Assembly: GCF_001649575.2 (NCBI RefSeq) | Contig: NC_051449.1 | Span: 12,842,113-12,906,112, forward strand | Source of the DNA: Kryptolebias marmoratus | Lineage: Eukaryota; Chordata; Actinopteri; Cyprinodontiformes; Rivulidae | Length of the DNA: 64,000 nt | Reading direction: 5' to 3' | Shown: positions 1-17,919 of the stretch, in pieces | How positions within the stretch are numbered: the stretch's first letter is position 1 | Layout: every line of letters begins with the position of its first letter | Program-made: the position numbers and the translations under genes | Notes under the pieces: model-generated | What the model was told of the DNA's origin: nothing | The model's input: only the letters and a program-made list of their open reading frames with translations | The model's database searches: none

Positions 1-57
1 CACTTCCCTTTAATGATAATTTACTCTCAAAAAATGAACACACATCTCCGTTTTATG

Positions 58-730
58 TGCAGGATTGTGCAAAGGTTTTAATCCACAGCTATTTTTTTAA
101 TAACCTGCTTCCAAGGAGCCAGACTTTCTTGTGGTCTTTTAAAGTCTTTCTTTGAACTTCTCATACTCATACTTCTCATACTTATCCTTGATAGAATATT
201 TGGCAGAATGTGTTTAAAACACCTAATAAAGATGTCAAAAGGAGGACAAACTAAAAAACAAACAAACAGCTATCTTCAGCAGACTAAAAGCATTTGAAAA
301 TCATGAGGAAAGACCTTATCCTTTACTTGATCACCTACCTTATGTCAGGTTTTTACCAGCAGCTCGATGGAGGCCACCTTGTGTCTGATTGGGTTGTGTT
401 TGATATTTTTCAGAGATTAAACTAAAGAATGTAAACAAATGGTCATTGTGACAAGCTGTTAACAAAGTGCCTGCTTCACATGGTTTTTCGGCTAAGTTGT
501 CCGTTATGTGCAGATAGATGCACTGATTATAGGTGCCTCTATGTGTGTCTGAATGAACTCAAGTTCAAATAAACTTTTTAGGATCTTCTGAAAGTCCGAA
601 AAACTGATAAGACCACTTAAAACTTTCCAAGAAAGCATGGCTTCTTGGAAGCAAAATATAGAGAAATGGCAGATCACTCAGGACTTTTGCACAGATGTGT
701 AGTTTAATAATAGATATAGCTTTTAGCATC
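58..730. mobile_element. Non-autonomous fold-back DNA element, copy A
   Basis: The segment begins with TGCAGGATTGTGCA and has imperfect inverted arms at about 105-141 and 611-655. The left arm contains GCTTCCAAGGAGCCAGACTT and the right arm reads as its near complement, with CTTCTTGGAAGC. A second copy with the same arms lies at about 55259-56130. No transposase reading frame is present between the arms, so this looks like a MITE-like, non-autonomous DNA transposon. I cannot name its superfamily, and the outer ends are approximate because target-site duplications are not clear. Confidence 0.5.
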
Positions 731-1830
731 AGTTTATGCGCTCTAAATTAATTGTTCCTCGGTTGTGCATTAAAACAGACACATTCTGACAACATTAAAC
801 CCCCTTTAGCGAGCAGTAATGATCTCTTTTTGTGCTGAAACTACAACTTTTCCTTCTGTGGTGTAGTGTTGCGCCGCCTATCCTGTCTCGGAACAGAGTT
901 TTGTGCAGTGCAAGTCGCCCGTTTGTCTCTGGCAATCCAGCTTGAGTTCCTTCCTTGCGTTCAGCTTCTTGCAGCCTGAGGTTTGTGCATGTGAGCAGCT
1001 CACCTCATCAGCCGGTGCCGTTTCCTCACTGTATTGTCACATTAGCTGCTCAGGGTTTGCTAACCTCGGTCTTGACCTCCGGGCCTCTCTCGGTAAGCTG
1101 CAGTCAGGCTCAGAGGTTACAGGGCCACATCGCTGGTTTTGCCCTCCTTAAGCACACGCTAGAAATAGCCGAGCTCTCAGGGAGACAATCTGAGGCGATC
1201 CACACAGTTCTATAGTCTAGCCAACATCCTAAAGCATGATAGCCCCAAAACACCAGATGGTATAATGTTGCTGCAAACAGTACACAATGAATTATTGCAG
1301 AAATGCAGAGAGGCTGTGTTAAAGAGAACCTCTGCTTGTTTCTTGTCTTCTCCTGTCATACTTTGTTTGGCTTTTTTGTCAGTTTATTTGACAAACCTGT
1401 TTCTTCAAGAAATAGAGAAACAAATGGTGCAAAGATCTGCATTGGCTCTAGAGCACAAAAAGGATTTAACAATAAACAGAGTCAGAATCTATAATTGGTT
1501 CAAATGAAAGTGCTTTTTTAACTAATTTAAAAAAAATAAAAGAATCTCTAAGCTCTGATGCTAAATCTTCATTATGCTGATTGATCCAGCATCATATTTC
1601 CTCTGTCAGGTTGTTCTTTGTAAAGCAGGGGAAGAAAGTCTGTTGGAGGAAAAACTGCTGACTGCGAATTGGTCTAAAAATAGACAGCGCTGGTCTCCAT
1701 TCAAGCAGGGATTTACTTACCAGAATGCTGTTACTCATATTTACTGAAACTCTGTTTCAAAATATGGTGATTCATTTTCACTGCAGACCAAAACCTCTAA
1801 AAAAATTTGTGTTGATTCTTTGTTTTGCAG
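731..1830. other. Non-coding region upstream of acsl3
   Basis: No supported coding exon was found. A GC-richer patch near 860-1150 could be promoter or a non-coding first exon of acsl3, but I could not define a transcription start or a convincing donor. The short open frames here show no family resemblance. Confidence 0.4.
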
Positions 1831-1975
1831 GTTGCTTTGCCTCACAGAAATATCTCCCACCTCCTCCTACATCCACTGTAGGCAGCAGATCAGAAAACCA
1901 AGCAGAGCAGAGACTAGTTCGGTCCATTGTTACTCTTAAAAGTTCGATTCAGCTCCAGCTTTGACTTCATCCCCA
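1831..1975 (+). other. acsl3: 5' UTR part of the first coding exon of acsl3
   Basis: A pyrimidine-rich tract ending TTTGTTTTGCAG at 1830 makes a good splice acceptor, so the exon carrying the start codon probably begins at 1831 and has about 145 bp of leader. This implies at least one non-coding exon further upstream, which I could not locate. Confidence 0.55.
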
Positions 1976-6723
<4,748 letters not shown>

Positions 6724-8663
6724 CACCAAGATACACTCCAAGCGACAACACGCCCTTAACTTGAACACACACACACACCTGAGGAGCTAACCTGAACTAC
6801 TTCACGAGGACTCAAACTTGTAACGTAGGTAACACATATAATATTTCAGATACATAAAAGAGACTTCACCTTCTCGTCAGCTTCTCTGTAACCAGCTTCG
6901 ATCAAAGCAAGGAGAAAAGTTTCAACACTTCCTGTTGAAACGAAGAGGCAGGAGAAGCTCTGACAGCAGATGACTGAGCCATCCAGACGATGCACTAACG
7001 ACTCGGCCGTTTGAGTTGCTATGACGACCAACGCGGCACATGAACTTGGACCTTTGCATGACTCGAAGTGAACAGAATGTCAGGATGGACGGATACGAAC
7101 CCATCTCGTCACACCATCTCTGCTCCTCTCCCTTCTCCCTGGAACATTCCACCTTTTCACAGCTCGGCTGTTGTCTCGCGGCTCAGATACTCGACGGGGA
7201 CGGTGCGTAGCGCACGCCAGACAGAGGGAACTAAAAAACTTTCAGGTTGGAATCTGTGCAGGGATCTCTATTATCTTTATTTTGTTTTCTTATGTGCATT
7301 GCAATGTTTCCTTTATGTTCGGTTTGTCAGCTTTGGGAACCCATTCATTTGTGATGAATCAGTGTTGCGAAGCCATGAGAGATTTAGCATTAAGCATTTA
7401 TCACAGTCACTGTTATTTAGAGAGATTCCATCTTATGTTTGCGCTTATTTTGTATTATCTTTTTTTTGTTTGTTTGTTTATGCAATTTGTAATGAGCTGT
7501 GTTTACATTTTTTTTTAGGTTATTTTCTTTTTATTCTCTGGTGAGCCAAAGTCTGCTCATTTGAGTGATGTTTACTTACTTGAGTCTTCATTCCCTGCTC
7601 ACTGGACCGGGGTCAGAGTTCGGTGGCAACAAGGTATCCGTCAAGGCATTGCATCTTGTAGCACTTGTTTATTGACACACACATATATGTCCTGTATTCT
7701 TGCTGTCATGACCAATGCACCACATGGATGTCTCCAAGGGAACTGAGATGGCGTAGGACAGAAAGTTACATTAGTTAGCCTTTTCACTGATTGCTGTCCC
7801 AGTATGTTTTTGGGTGCAGCGATACATGTCATTCAATTGAAGATAGGTCTTGTTACTGTTACTTTGCTCTCTTTTTTTTACTTATATGAAATCTAAAATG
7901 AATGTGCAATATTTATACTCCAATTTTAAGTATGTAATAAGGAAGAAAGCCCTCTCTGAGGTGTATTTATCAGCCTTCGGTCTTAGTTAAACAATCCTAT
8001 ATGAGAATAGAAACGAGAAGAATGGTAGAGAGACACTGACCGCAGCGTTTAGAAGTAGCCTGTTAATGTACTGTGCTATAGATGTAAATTCAAAATGAAA
8101 TACTTGTAAAAAAAATTGCATGGTGGAAAGTGTGCGACTGTACCAAAGCACATAAATAAGAGAAATTTACACTCCTTTTGAATAACTGAAGACATTCTGT
8201 ATGAACACACTCCAGGGTTGAGTATAGGATAAACGTACAAAGTGCAAATAGGATTTCTGTAAATGTAAACCTGGTTTATGTGTAAGATAACTGTATGTTA
8301 AATGTACATAAGAGTCTGTACTATAGGACTACCAGGTAAATCATATATTGACTACAGTAGGGTTTTAGATTTGTGGTGATACATAATTAGTTGCGACAGT
8401 GGAAGTGAGTGTCTTCCTTCAGTATTTATTTAATTATAGACTGAAGTTAAGAATGCTTGTTTGGTCAGTGCTCTTCTGTAAAAAGTGGGCATTTCTCTGA
8501 AAGCTTGTTCTGATGGTACTCAACGCAGCATTGATAGAGGTACAGTAAACGCACCACTTATCAGTTTCCTGCTGTCTTTAGCTTGTAAAAAGTCAGACTC
8601 TGCTGTCACGACAAAGCAGGAGCGACGTTCCCGCCTTCCTGTTTTCATTCCTTATTTTCAAAT

Positions 8664-8745
8664 NNNNNNNNNNNNNNNNNNNNNNNNNNNNNNNNNNNNN
8701 NNNNNNNNNNNNNNNNNNNNNNNNNNNNNNNNNNNNNNNNNNNNN
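8664..8745. other. Assembly gap (82 N)
   Basis: A run of 82 undetermined bases within the probable acsl3 3' UTR. The sequence immediately after the gap (8746-8830) is unusually CpG-rich compared with the AT-rich sequence before it, so the join could hide a repeat or a misassembly. Confidence 0.99.
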
Positions 8746-9219
8746 AGTGAAACGTCAGACGCTTCGCGCGCTGTCCGCTGCTCTTTCTCCGCCTGGCCGA
8801 AGGGCAGCTCGTTGCCTTTCTGACAAACATAAGATTTCTTCAGGGGTCTTGAGAATGTGAAGCGCTCCCTGCATTTTGTAGATATCGCACACAGATTCCA
8901 CGCCATCGCTGACACGGATTGGAAGTGGCGAAGAGGCAAAAGGTGGTGGACAAATTTCACTTTTTTTTATTAGCTTTGTAAATAGGTTTAGAGGGAAGAG
9001 GCTCAGATATCAAAGCTCAATAAAATTACTACTAACTGTACACATGTAAAGCCTCCTCCTAATGTATTTAATACTGTTTTGTTTGTTTTTTTTTAGACCA
9101 GTTTTGAGGGTCGCCTTTTTTTTTTTTTGGTTAATTGGCCCTGGAAGCTGAGCTTAAACTGCAACAAGTGTGTCTTTCCTTATTTATTTGTGATTTGGCC
9201 TTGGAAATTATGTAATGGA

Positions 9220-9225
9220 AATAAA
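9220..9225 (+). terminator. Polyadenylation signal of acsl3
   Basis: A canonical AATAAA, followed within about 40 bases by a GT-rich stretch (GTGTGTGTGAGTGTGTG). It is the last such signal before a long non-coding region. A second AATAAA at 9019-9024 could give a shorter transcript. Confidence 0.5.
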
Positions 9226-11129
9226 CAAGTTTGTACTGGTAATAACGGCTGGTCTGCTGTGTGTGTGAGTGTGTGTTGAATGTCTGAGTGATCTTTGAGG
9301 CTCAAAGTGATGATTGGAATCATCCTGAAACTATAGTTTCTATGGCAACGAAGGCCGGTGAGTCTGCGCGCGTCTGAGTGAATGTGGTCTGTGAAAGGCT
9401 GCGTGGCGCTCCGACGCAAACGGAACACGCAGTTCCAGGAGTCGAGCAACATTCAGATCTCGTAAACAAAAGAGCTTTTGTTTTTCAGATGTTTAAAGGT
9501 GTTTCTTTTTTTCTTTCTGTTGAATCACTGACCTGTGACATCAGCTCGTTTATGAATGGAAGAGGCGTTCATGCCTACAAGGTCGCTGCGGAGAAAACAT
9601 TCATATCGAAGATGACAATCATGAGACCCGTTTCTCATCGATTTATCCTCACATTCTCTTCTTGAATGCTCCAAAATGTTAAACAACAAAAGCTTTTATT
9701 TTAGATACATGGACTCCAGTCTGAAATTTGGTTGATTAACTGAGCTCTAATTTAACATTATTAATGTTTTCTACTTTTAATTTTTTTTAGATTAGGATTC
9801 AATAAAGGGGAGATTAAAAGACACCGGAGGGAAGCAATCCATCCAAGCCCTTCTCCTCTTCCTCCTCCCTCCATCCCTGTCCTTTGGGATGTGTGAGTCA
9901 CAGGCATATTGCTGTCTTTATTAGCCCACAGACACTGACGCACACACACTCAGAGGAGTGGATCTACCGCAAAGCCGACACCACCAGCAGCAAGCAGCAG
10001 GAAGGTCTCCTTCCATATTGTCTGAATATAGTTTCTGTGTGTGTTTTTCTGGATTGTGTTTGTCTTCTTTTTTGTTTTGCTGGCACACTCCTCCATCTTC
10101 CTTTCTCCTGCTGCTTCCCCTGGCTCCCTCTCATCCTGTCTGCTTATGAGTCAGAAGAGTGAAAAAACAACAACTTCGATCTGTATGTTCTTACTCCTGA
10201 GTGAGCCGGGGCCAACCCGGTGTTTACCCAAGAATGAGCCGAACCTGGGCCGTTTTATAACTCCGGAGAGGTGGTGGGTGGTGTCTGGAGCAGGAGGGAG
10301 AGAAATGACACTGGAGGCTGACACGTGGTGGTGCGGGAAGGAAGAGTCTGAGATATGCAAGGCTGGTTTGGAGAGAAACGTTAATGAAGAAGACATAAAC
10401 TGCCCTCGATTCTTTTTATAGCCCCCTTTGTGTGTAAAATGTGTTTGACGTATGTTTGCTTTCATTTTATGAAAGACTCAAGGCTTTAAAACCTTATTAG
10501 CATTTTATTAGTTGCAAACTCAATCCTCAGTTTTATCCATAAAACAAGAAAAAAAAGAAATAAAATTATGTATTTTGTTTGTTAAAATGTGTTTAAATGT
10601 TAGACTTTTTCATCTGAGTTTAACATAGAGTGGCGTACCAATGCCACAACAGCAATTACTCATTTTCAACTCTTTTAAAAATGTTTAGATTTGTACAAAA
10701 ATTGACTTTAAAACATCGAGTTGGAAGAACGGTAAGCTCACAAAGTTGTAGCACTCTTATCAATCAATTACTAAATAATTAGATTTAGATGAGACTTAAA
10801 ATAAAGAATGAGAAGAATTATTTTAAATTAGATTAAAAAAGGGAAATACTGACTCATTTCTTGCCAAATAGTGAGCCAACGTTTGTCTTTACTCTGTTCT
10901 CATTGTTTCCATGTATTCTTTATATCATTTTAAATATCCAACTTTTGTCAGGAAGTTAGCTGCATCTAACCACTGAGTATTTGTAGATACAAAAATAGTT
11001 TTTTTCCTTTTATGTTGTTTTGTTTTTAAGATTTTAAAAAACCTGACAAAGCTTTGGCCAGTTCCAAACGGTTATCCTGTTATTCCTGTTTGTTTTGAGC
11101 TGAAAGCAACCAGTGGCAATCCCAAACCT

Positions 11130-11450
11130 CCACAGTCTGGGGCTAAACTCTCCTCCTGCAAGATGACAACGCTCACCCCAAACGGAGTGGGATTTATCAG
11201 AAACTACCTCCAGCGTTTGGGCGTTGAGAGGATGGAATGGCCAGTCTGCAGTCCTGACTTTAACCCCGTTGAGCACCTGTGGGATCAGCTGTTCATTCCA
11301 GAGTGACTGACACGACATCGGCTGACTTCCAGCAAATGCTGCTTTAGAAAGGGATCCCACAGCAGTATGGGATCGAGCTGGTAGCATGAGGAGGAGTTGC
11401 CAGGCAGTTGTGGCTGTGTATGGTTTTCCCACATGCTACTGAGGCTCCTG
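11130..11450 (+). mobile_element. Degraded Tc1-type transposase fragment
   Basis: Conceptual translation in two shifted frames gives DDNAHPKRSG at about 11162-11191, then MEWPVCSPDFNPVEHLWDQL at about 11231-11290. These correspond to the second Asp block and the SPDxNPxEHLWD block carrying the final Glu of the Tc1/mariner DDE domain. The frame change between the blocks and an early stop show it is dead. The N-terminal two thirds and the terminal inverted repeats are missing. Confidence 0.8.
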
Positions 11451-12587
11451 TTTGTTAAATATATGAATGGTTAAATTACCATGTCTTCTTTCTTCAGGCT
11501 TCAATAATCCAATACAATAAACAACAAACAAGAGTCAATAGCAGAATAAGCTGTTTAGCATTGGCAGAGAAGATTTGGCAACTTTTTCATGGGCGTCACC
11601 CACATACTTATTACACCTTTAAAAAAACATTGAGATCAAGATATTTTTTACAAGAGTGACCTGGCCAAGAGGTTAGTAGCTCACGTCACAAAACAATCAT
11701 AAACAAGTAACACTACAGGATAAAACACATGATGGTTTACCCACATAAATGGTTTTCAAGTTAAAGTGCAGGGGCGTGGCATGATAGTGATTTTAACTGT
11801 GACGTAAATCAACTCAACTCTGCTGCTCAACCCACAAAGAATCGTTCCGGCAAATGTGGCACCATTTAAGGGGAAACTAATGCTTTCCAACACTATAAGA
11901 TTTATTGTCAAGAAGTATTGTTACAGCAAAAAAAGACACAATCAACCAAGCATAATTTTCTCACTTTTCGTGTTAAGTATATATAAAATGAAACATTGTT
12001 TACGACAGATAACCAAGCAAAACATTTGTTTTTGTTTGTTGTTTCACTGGTTCTGTCCTGCTTTCTTGTGTGAAAACTCTAATAATGTTTTGGTTCATAA
12101 TTAGGCTGAAATATCTGAAACTTTCACATGTTGGGAATTTATTTTAGCGCTGCCGTTGGTGAGGACAGAACTGTTTTCTTTCTAAATTTGAAACTATTTA
12201 GGTGGCATTTAATGAAATAACTGGCAACATTTCCCATTGCGCACAGTGAATCTGATGCTCTACTTGGTTGCCAGTACTTTTCGTATTGGTCACCCCCGCT
12301 GATTTAGGTTTTTTTGGGGGCGGCTGAATATCTGATCTTTGGCTCACCAAACTAGACACTGGCCTGAGCTTTGCTCAGCATGGGTTTATCATGATGAAAA
12401 GGGCAAATTAGATATGGGAGAACATGTGAGGTCTTGTAATGAGCCTGGGCAGAGAAGCAAGGTAAGGAGATTGAGGGATGGGGGGGTGGCTGTGAGGTTG
12501 GCAAGGCACAGAGGGATAGGCAACTGATACGTCGAGGGCGATGACTCACCGATGCTGGGTATTTATAGTATCAGTTAGGGAGGAGAG

Positions 12588-12642
12588 GATGGAAGGAGGG
12601 AGGGAGGAGAGCACGGAGGGAGGGAGGGAGGGGAGGAGTGGG
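12588..12642 (+). repeat. Purine-rich (GGGA)n microsatellite
   Basis: Interrupted tandem GGGA units, giving an almost pure purine strand. Long open frames on the opposite strand here (Ser/Pro-rich) are artefacts of the repeat. Confidence 0.85.
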
Positions 12643-13397
12643 GGTGGAGGAGTGATGGGGTCACAGTGTTTTGGAGGCGGCCAGGATCGGGTTGTTGTTG
12701 CACCACAAACAGCAAGAAGGGGGAGATGAAAGAGCCTGTGAAGGAAAAAGAGAGGGAGTGGGGGACACGGAGGGAGAATAAAGGGAGGGGGAGATTTAAG
12801 GGTCCATGACTGAGACCGATGGAGAGATGAGAGGATGAGCCGCACAGAAAGAAAGAGGGCCAGACACAAATAGAACGCTTATTTAAAATTCTCACATGAA
12901 CTCCAATCTTGTTTGACTCAATGCAGGGGTGACATCCTGTAAATGTGACATGCAGGAGCAGGAGATTGGGTTTAGGACGAAATAATTGTAAAAAAAAATC
13001 TGTCTCTGGTATAATAGCATCCACACATATTGACTCACTCATGATAAAAAAAAAATACACACACGCCTCTGTGCAGCTTCTCATTCAGACACTGCAGAGG
13101 AGGACAGGAAGAGGTGGCACATTTTAATGAAGTCAAAACTCGGCTGTTGCCAAGAACATTTCAAGAAAAACACAACACTTCCACATGAACACCCAATTAG
13201 AGAGGTAAACAAATTATTTAGAGGTTTACTTTTTTTGCTGGAAAAATGCACAGCACCAGTGTGCATAATATTAATACGTGTCACAAAACTTTTTTCAGTT
13301 TCGACTCTAGTTCCTTTGGTTACTCTTTCTTTCTCTGCCAGCCCTCTTTATTGACAGGATTTCTTCATCAATAAACACATCCTGCCTTGGCCTTTAG

Positions 13398-13405
13398 TGA
13401 CGTCA
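13398..13405. promoter_or_regulatory. Palindromic cAMP-response element TGACGTCA
   Basis: A full consensus CREB/ATF site in non-coding sequence about 10 kb upstream of scg2b. Secretogranin II is a known CREB target through a promoter-proximal CRE. A role for this distal site is only a possibility, because an 8-bp match can occur by chance. Confidence 0.25.
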
Positions 13406-16400
13406 GCCAGTGCGTCAAGCTGCATCTTTTAACACAGACGCCGATATGATCTGTGCACGTGTGCTGATACACACATGCGGATGAAAGAGAAGAGACCACA
13501 CAGAGAGAGGGAGAGAGAGAGTCACTTTGATAATACAAGTTGATTCAGAGCATTCAGAACACTTGTTTTCTTTAATATGTGCAAGCAGGGCAATTAAAAG
13601 GCAGCGGATGAAAGGGAATATTAATCAGCATACTGGGGATAAAAAGATGTTGGAAGGTTGCGAGCTCAGGAGGGATGAAAAGAAGTGTAAAACACGGGTC
13701 TTGTTGATGCGATGAACAAAACTGGTGGCAGAATTTGGAAATAAAGTCAGGAGACGAGCAACATGACAAATGAAAAAATAGGATTTGACTGATGGTGTGA
13801 TCTTGACTCACAAATCTAAAAGTAGTTTATGTTGTTTTTTACTTTAGACATGATCCTTAACTGCACAACCTGTTTAGGACGTGACAGACAAAGAATATCT
13901 TAGTCTAGTGCAGAACACTAATGAAGCCATTTTATGTCCGATTATTTGATCTCAGTGTACAGATGGGTGCAAATTTTACATACAGTGCATGCTTTCTTTT
14001 TTGGATAATCTAACTTTTTCACGCTAATGCAATCAGTAATCTGCATTATGTACTGATAGTGATCTTATAATATCATGGAAAAGTAAGTAATTAAAAGGTT
14101 GGCTAACCACATAAGTAAGTTCAGCATGTATCATCCCATCTACTCTCAGCTACATTTCAGTCTCTTCCTTCTTTGTTTGGAGGTATGAATAACCCAACAT
14201 GAAAACATACTGAGCAAATACCACATATATCCATGGAAATAATGCATTTATCCAAGCTGCAGTGGCTACAGTGACTCTGGGGTTTTAGACTAATGGTTCA
14301 CTGGACTAACAGCTTTCTTTGACAAGACAATTAGTAGTTGCAGTTGCTCTAATTTTGATTTATGACTATTTATCCTCATAAGATAATTTTGTAAGAAGGA
14401 TTCAAGTTCAATTTCAGGGAAATAATGTAGTGTTTATTGAGTTTTTGCCACAGATTACATGCATACATCTTGATGTGACTTAATTGTTTTCTATTGGTAA
14501 TTTTTTTCCAAATGGCAGTAACCCTGTATCCTAATGGAGGAATGACTGCAGCTAGTCATATGTACATTTTGCTATGAAAATGATGTGTTTACGGTTAGTA
14601 GCCTAATAAAATTACTTGCTGAAACTGTGATGGTATTTATAGTGGCAGCTGCATGATAGGAAATTTCACTTTTCATGACTGTTTTAATCCATCAGTAGGA
14701 TTTATGCATAAACAGAAAGTACATCTTCAAATGTCAAAGTTTAGGTCTACATGACAACAATAACTCACAGCGTCCTTCATCCTCATCCAATCATGGAGCC
14801 ACAAAGACAATAATATTGAAGAATTTAGTTTTGTATTATAGTGCCAATTTTAACTGCAAAGCTCTTTCAGGATGAAAAAAAAAACAATCCTAAAAGCAAG
14901 CACTTGGTGTAGATACAGTGAGGAGAAAAACAACTAAAGACAGCTACATCTTAGGAAAAATCAGACACTAGGACAGCCACCATTTGCCTCAGGCTGAAGG
15001 TAGAGTGAGAAAATAATAACAAGACAGTAAGAGACTGAGACAAGTACAAAGTGATGAACAGTTGACAGACTGGCTGGTAAATGATCAGGAAACATGCAGG
15101 AAAGAGACACACAAACTTGATGGACTGACAACACAAGACAATCCTAATTATAATCTTTGAAAGTTCTTTTAAGACATAAAATATTGAGACATTTTTTAAC
15201 AAAGGCCTTTGAAAGTAGATGGATCCTGGTTATTAAAAAGCTTCTGGGAGAGGAATTTCTAGATTACAGGCAGCTGATGCAGAGAAGCTAAAAATTGATC
15301 AATTTCTCGAGTCGCAACATTTTTGGAACAGCTGATGTTTTTTTTTTCTTTTCTTGACAGCAACAATTCAGCCTAGATGTTAAAATAAATTCTGTGGGCT
15401 AATTTTTCTGCATTCATTTGTAAAAATGTACGGTTCAGGAGATGTGTTTTATAAAAATTCTAATAGTATAGAATCATAAATAGGTTTTGATGGAATGTGT
15501 AGATGTGTGGACTGATTGACAATTTGAGCCACTTACATAAATTACATGCAGCCACCTGAAGCTAAATGTCTGTCAGAAGGGAACTATAGTACCTTTAGTT
15601 AAAATATATTTATTATTCATTTTCCTAGAAGTTTGTTGCCTGAAACATACAGTCCTCAGTTGAGAGTAAGAAAAAAGTCAAAATTCCAGAAGTTTGTACA
15701 CTTTGTGGCCAAGAAATGTCTGGCACATAAAAATCTGTGAAATCAGCTTCTCTGTTTGCACTGAATAAACAAACAAGACAAATCTGGGCTGCTGATGTAT
15801 GGATTTTAGTACATTTAGAGAGAGTTTTTGGTTCTTATGATAAACAGAGAAAAAAATAACAGTGGCATAAGCATTTCCATCTAACTCACTATAAGTGAAC
15901 ATATTTTAACATCCTAAATATTGATTGGTTTAATTAAAGGAAAGAAATGGCAACAAATAGGAAAAGAGGAATAAAGGCATGGCTGCTGAGGCTAGACTCA
16001 TTAAGAGATATTTAGTCCATCACGATGAGCGTTTGATTTATTGTGTCGACCTTCTTTCATTTCCTCTCCCCTCCCCTTTACGGCTCAGACAGGATTCTCT
16101 CTCTGAGTCCGCCCCTCCATCCTAATGGCTCACCCAACATATTGCGGCTCTAATCGCTCTCATCTCTCCACCAGAACCACCTGCCTCCTGAAGACAAGAA
16201 CCCTGCATTAGCCCCCTGTAATTGGCACATTGGGAGGGATGAGCTTGATGGTTACAAGCGGGTAAAAACTAGTAATGAACGCATCAGGAGAGTGCTTAGT
16301 TTAAAAGGTGAAGGGCCTAATGAAAGAGACAAGGATACCAACCTGTGGGAAAAAGATGAAGGCACATGAAAGGCTGTAAGGCAGCGTCACTATGGAGACG

Positions 16401-17919
16401 CTGGTTGAAAGGAAGGTGAGCCTTGACAACGGGCGTGCCACGCTTTCATGCTCCCCTGTCACAGGGAAGACGGGCAGGAGTGGGTGGCCGCTTGTGTTTA
16501 CTCTGCACACGTGACAATTTGTCTTAATTTTGGTTTTACGGGACTTTATGTATAAACATCATGTTTGCATGCTGCACCATTCAAGATGAAATCCAGGGAT
16601 GAAACATTAAAGTTTTTTCAGCTCTTCAACTTCATCTCCTGGATGAGTCATGAGTCCTTGAAGCACTGAAGCAACACAGCCAGAGGAATACAGGGGGAAA
16701 AAATGCTTTAGATGCTTTGTGAGTCAGTTAGTGTGCGTGTGAGTGTATGGGTATCTGCTGTGACGCACGTCTTTGTTAATATATCACTCTCTCCCCGCAG
16801 CTTTGATTGACGTGTAGGAAAACAGCAGTGAAAGCTCTGCTGCTGCAGGAGGACCGAGATACATCATAAAAACTGAAAGAAGGCGTGTTACTCTGTGATC
16901 AAAAGGATTTTAGTGAAACAATTCATAACATAGAGAAAGAATCATGAATCCGACCACAAAACAGATTTGAAATTCTCGTCATGAGCTAAAACAAAAGGCT
17001 GCTGCATCCATTTTTTATAGATGTGAGGTGGTGCAACCACAGTCCATACCTGCCTCCAAATGAGCCAACTTGCGGGTTAAATTTCAATATTCATAAATAT
17101 ATATTTAGATATCCATTTCTACTGCGAAATTCTGTTAAAATCTCTTGACTTAAAAAGTACAACACACTGTCTTTGGATTGCTCCTATTTGGCTGTGAAGA
17201 ATTTGATTTGTAAAAATGAAAAAATCTGTCTTCCAAGCCTTAAAATGTGACGTTGCCAAGCTTTGATTTCTAAGTTCAACACTGTTGCCAAAACATCTGC
17301 TAATGAGATAAAATCTGAACTGCAGTCTGCTAATATAATTGGTTTCTTTGCTGAACAACCTAACTTTATGTGTCATGATTTTATTTTTTTTTTACTCAAG
17401 ATGTGCCACACAGAATCCTTGAATACTAAAAAGATTCTAATTAAATTGAAATAAAGCTAAACTATTCCCTGCATCAAACTAAAACATGAAGATTGTAATG
17501 CAGTGTTTTTCAATCAGTTACGTGAATCCCTCATTCATGTTTTATCACTTATATTCGTGAAATTTTTCAAGTCATAAATATCAAGTTATTTCTTAATTAC
17601 CTTTCTACAGATAATATTGTGTAATATTACTTTGCAAGTACTTATTATAAATCATGAGTGTGTACCTTGAAGAGGAAATCAGAGCTAAGGTTTTCATCTA
17701 CTTTTTCTGTGCATAAAATAAAAGACAATTTACTAACTAGAATGTACAAAAATCAATGTACATTATAGTATAAGACAGGATAAATTAGGATTTGTTTCAG
17801 ATTATGCCAATAATTTTGGTTCTTGTTGTGCAATACTTGCGTGGAACCTCTGATTCTGCTTCTCAAGAAAACAAGCTCATAAATTTAACAACCATGATGT
17901 TATTTAGAAAGTAAACAAA

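Larger units (their letters stand above)
6724..9230 (+). other. acsl3: Probable acsl3 3' UTR
   Basis: About 2.5 kb of AT-rich sequence follows the stop codon. AATAAA signals occur at 9019-9024 and 9220-9225; the second is followed by a T/GT-rich stretch and would end the transcript near 9240. Open frames within this region, including the 158-codon frame at 7068-7544, have no recognisable family and run through T-rich sequence. An assembly gap interrupts the region. Confidence 0.6.
9231..17919. other. Intergenic region between acsl3 and scg2b, proximal part
   Basis: No exon of a recognisable gene was found on either strand. KCNE4, a single-coding-exon gene between ACSL3 and SCG2 in mammals, was looked for among the open frames and not seen. 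The region holds a Tc1 transposase fragment (11130-11450), purine-rich repeats near 12.6 kb, a palindromic CRE at 13398-13405 and mostly AT-rich single-copy-looking sequence. A denser, GC-moderate stretch at about 16030-16500 might be a conserved non-coding element, but this cannot be judged from one sequence. Confidence 0.5.

Noticed and set aside
7068..7544. 158-codon plus-strand open frame after acsl3
   Set aside because: It lies in the 3' UTR, has T-rich low-complexity sequence, shows no family resemblance, and has no splice or promoter context.
11034..11432. 132-codon minus-strand open frame
   Set aside because: It is the antisense shadow of a decayed Tc1 transposase fragment on the plus strand.
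12575..13084. 169-codon minus-strand open frame
   Set aside because: The Ser/Pro-rich C-terminal part comes from the (GGGA)n repeat read backwards. The rest has no recognisable domain.
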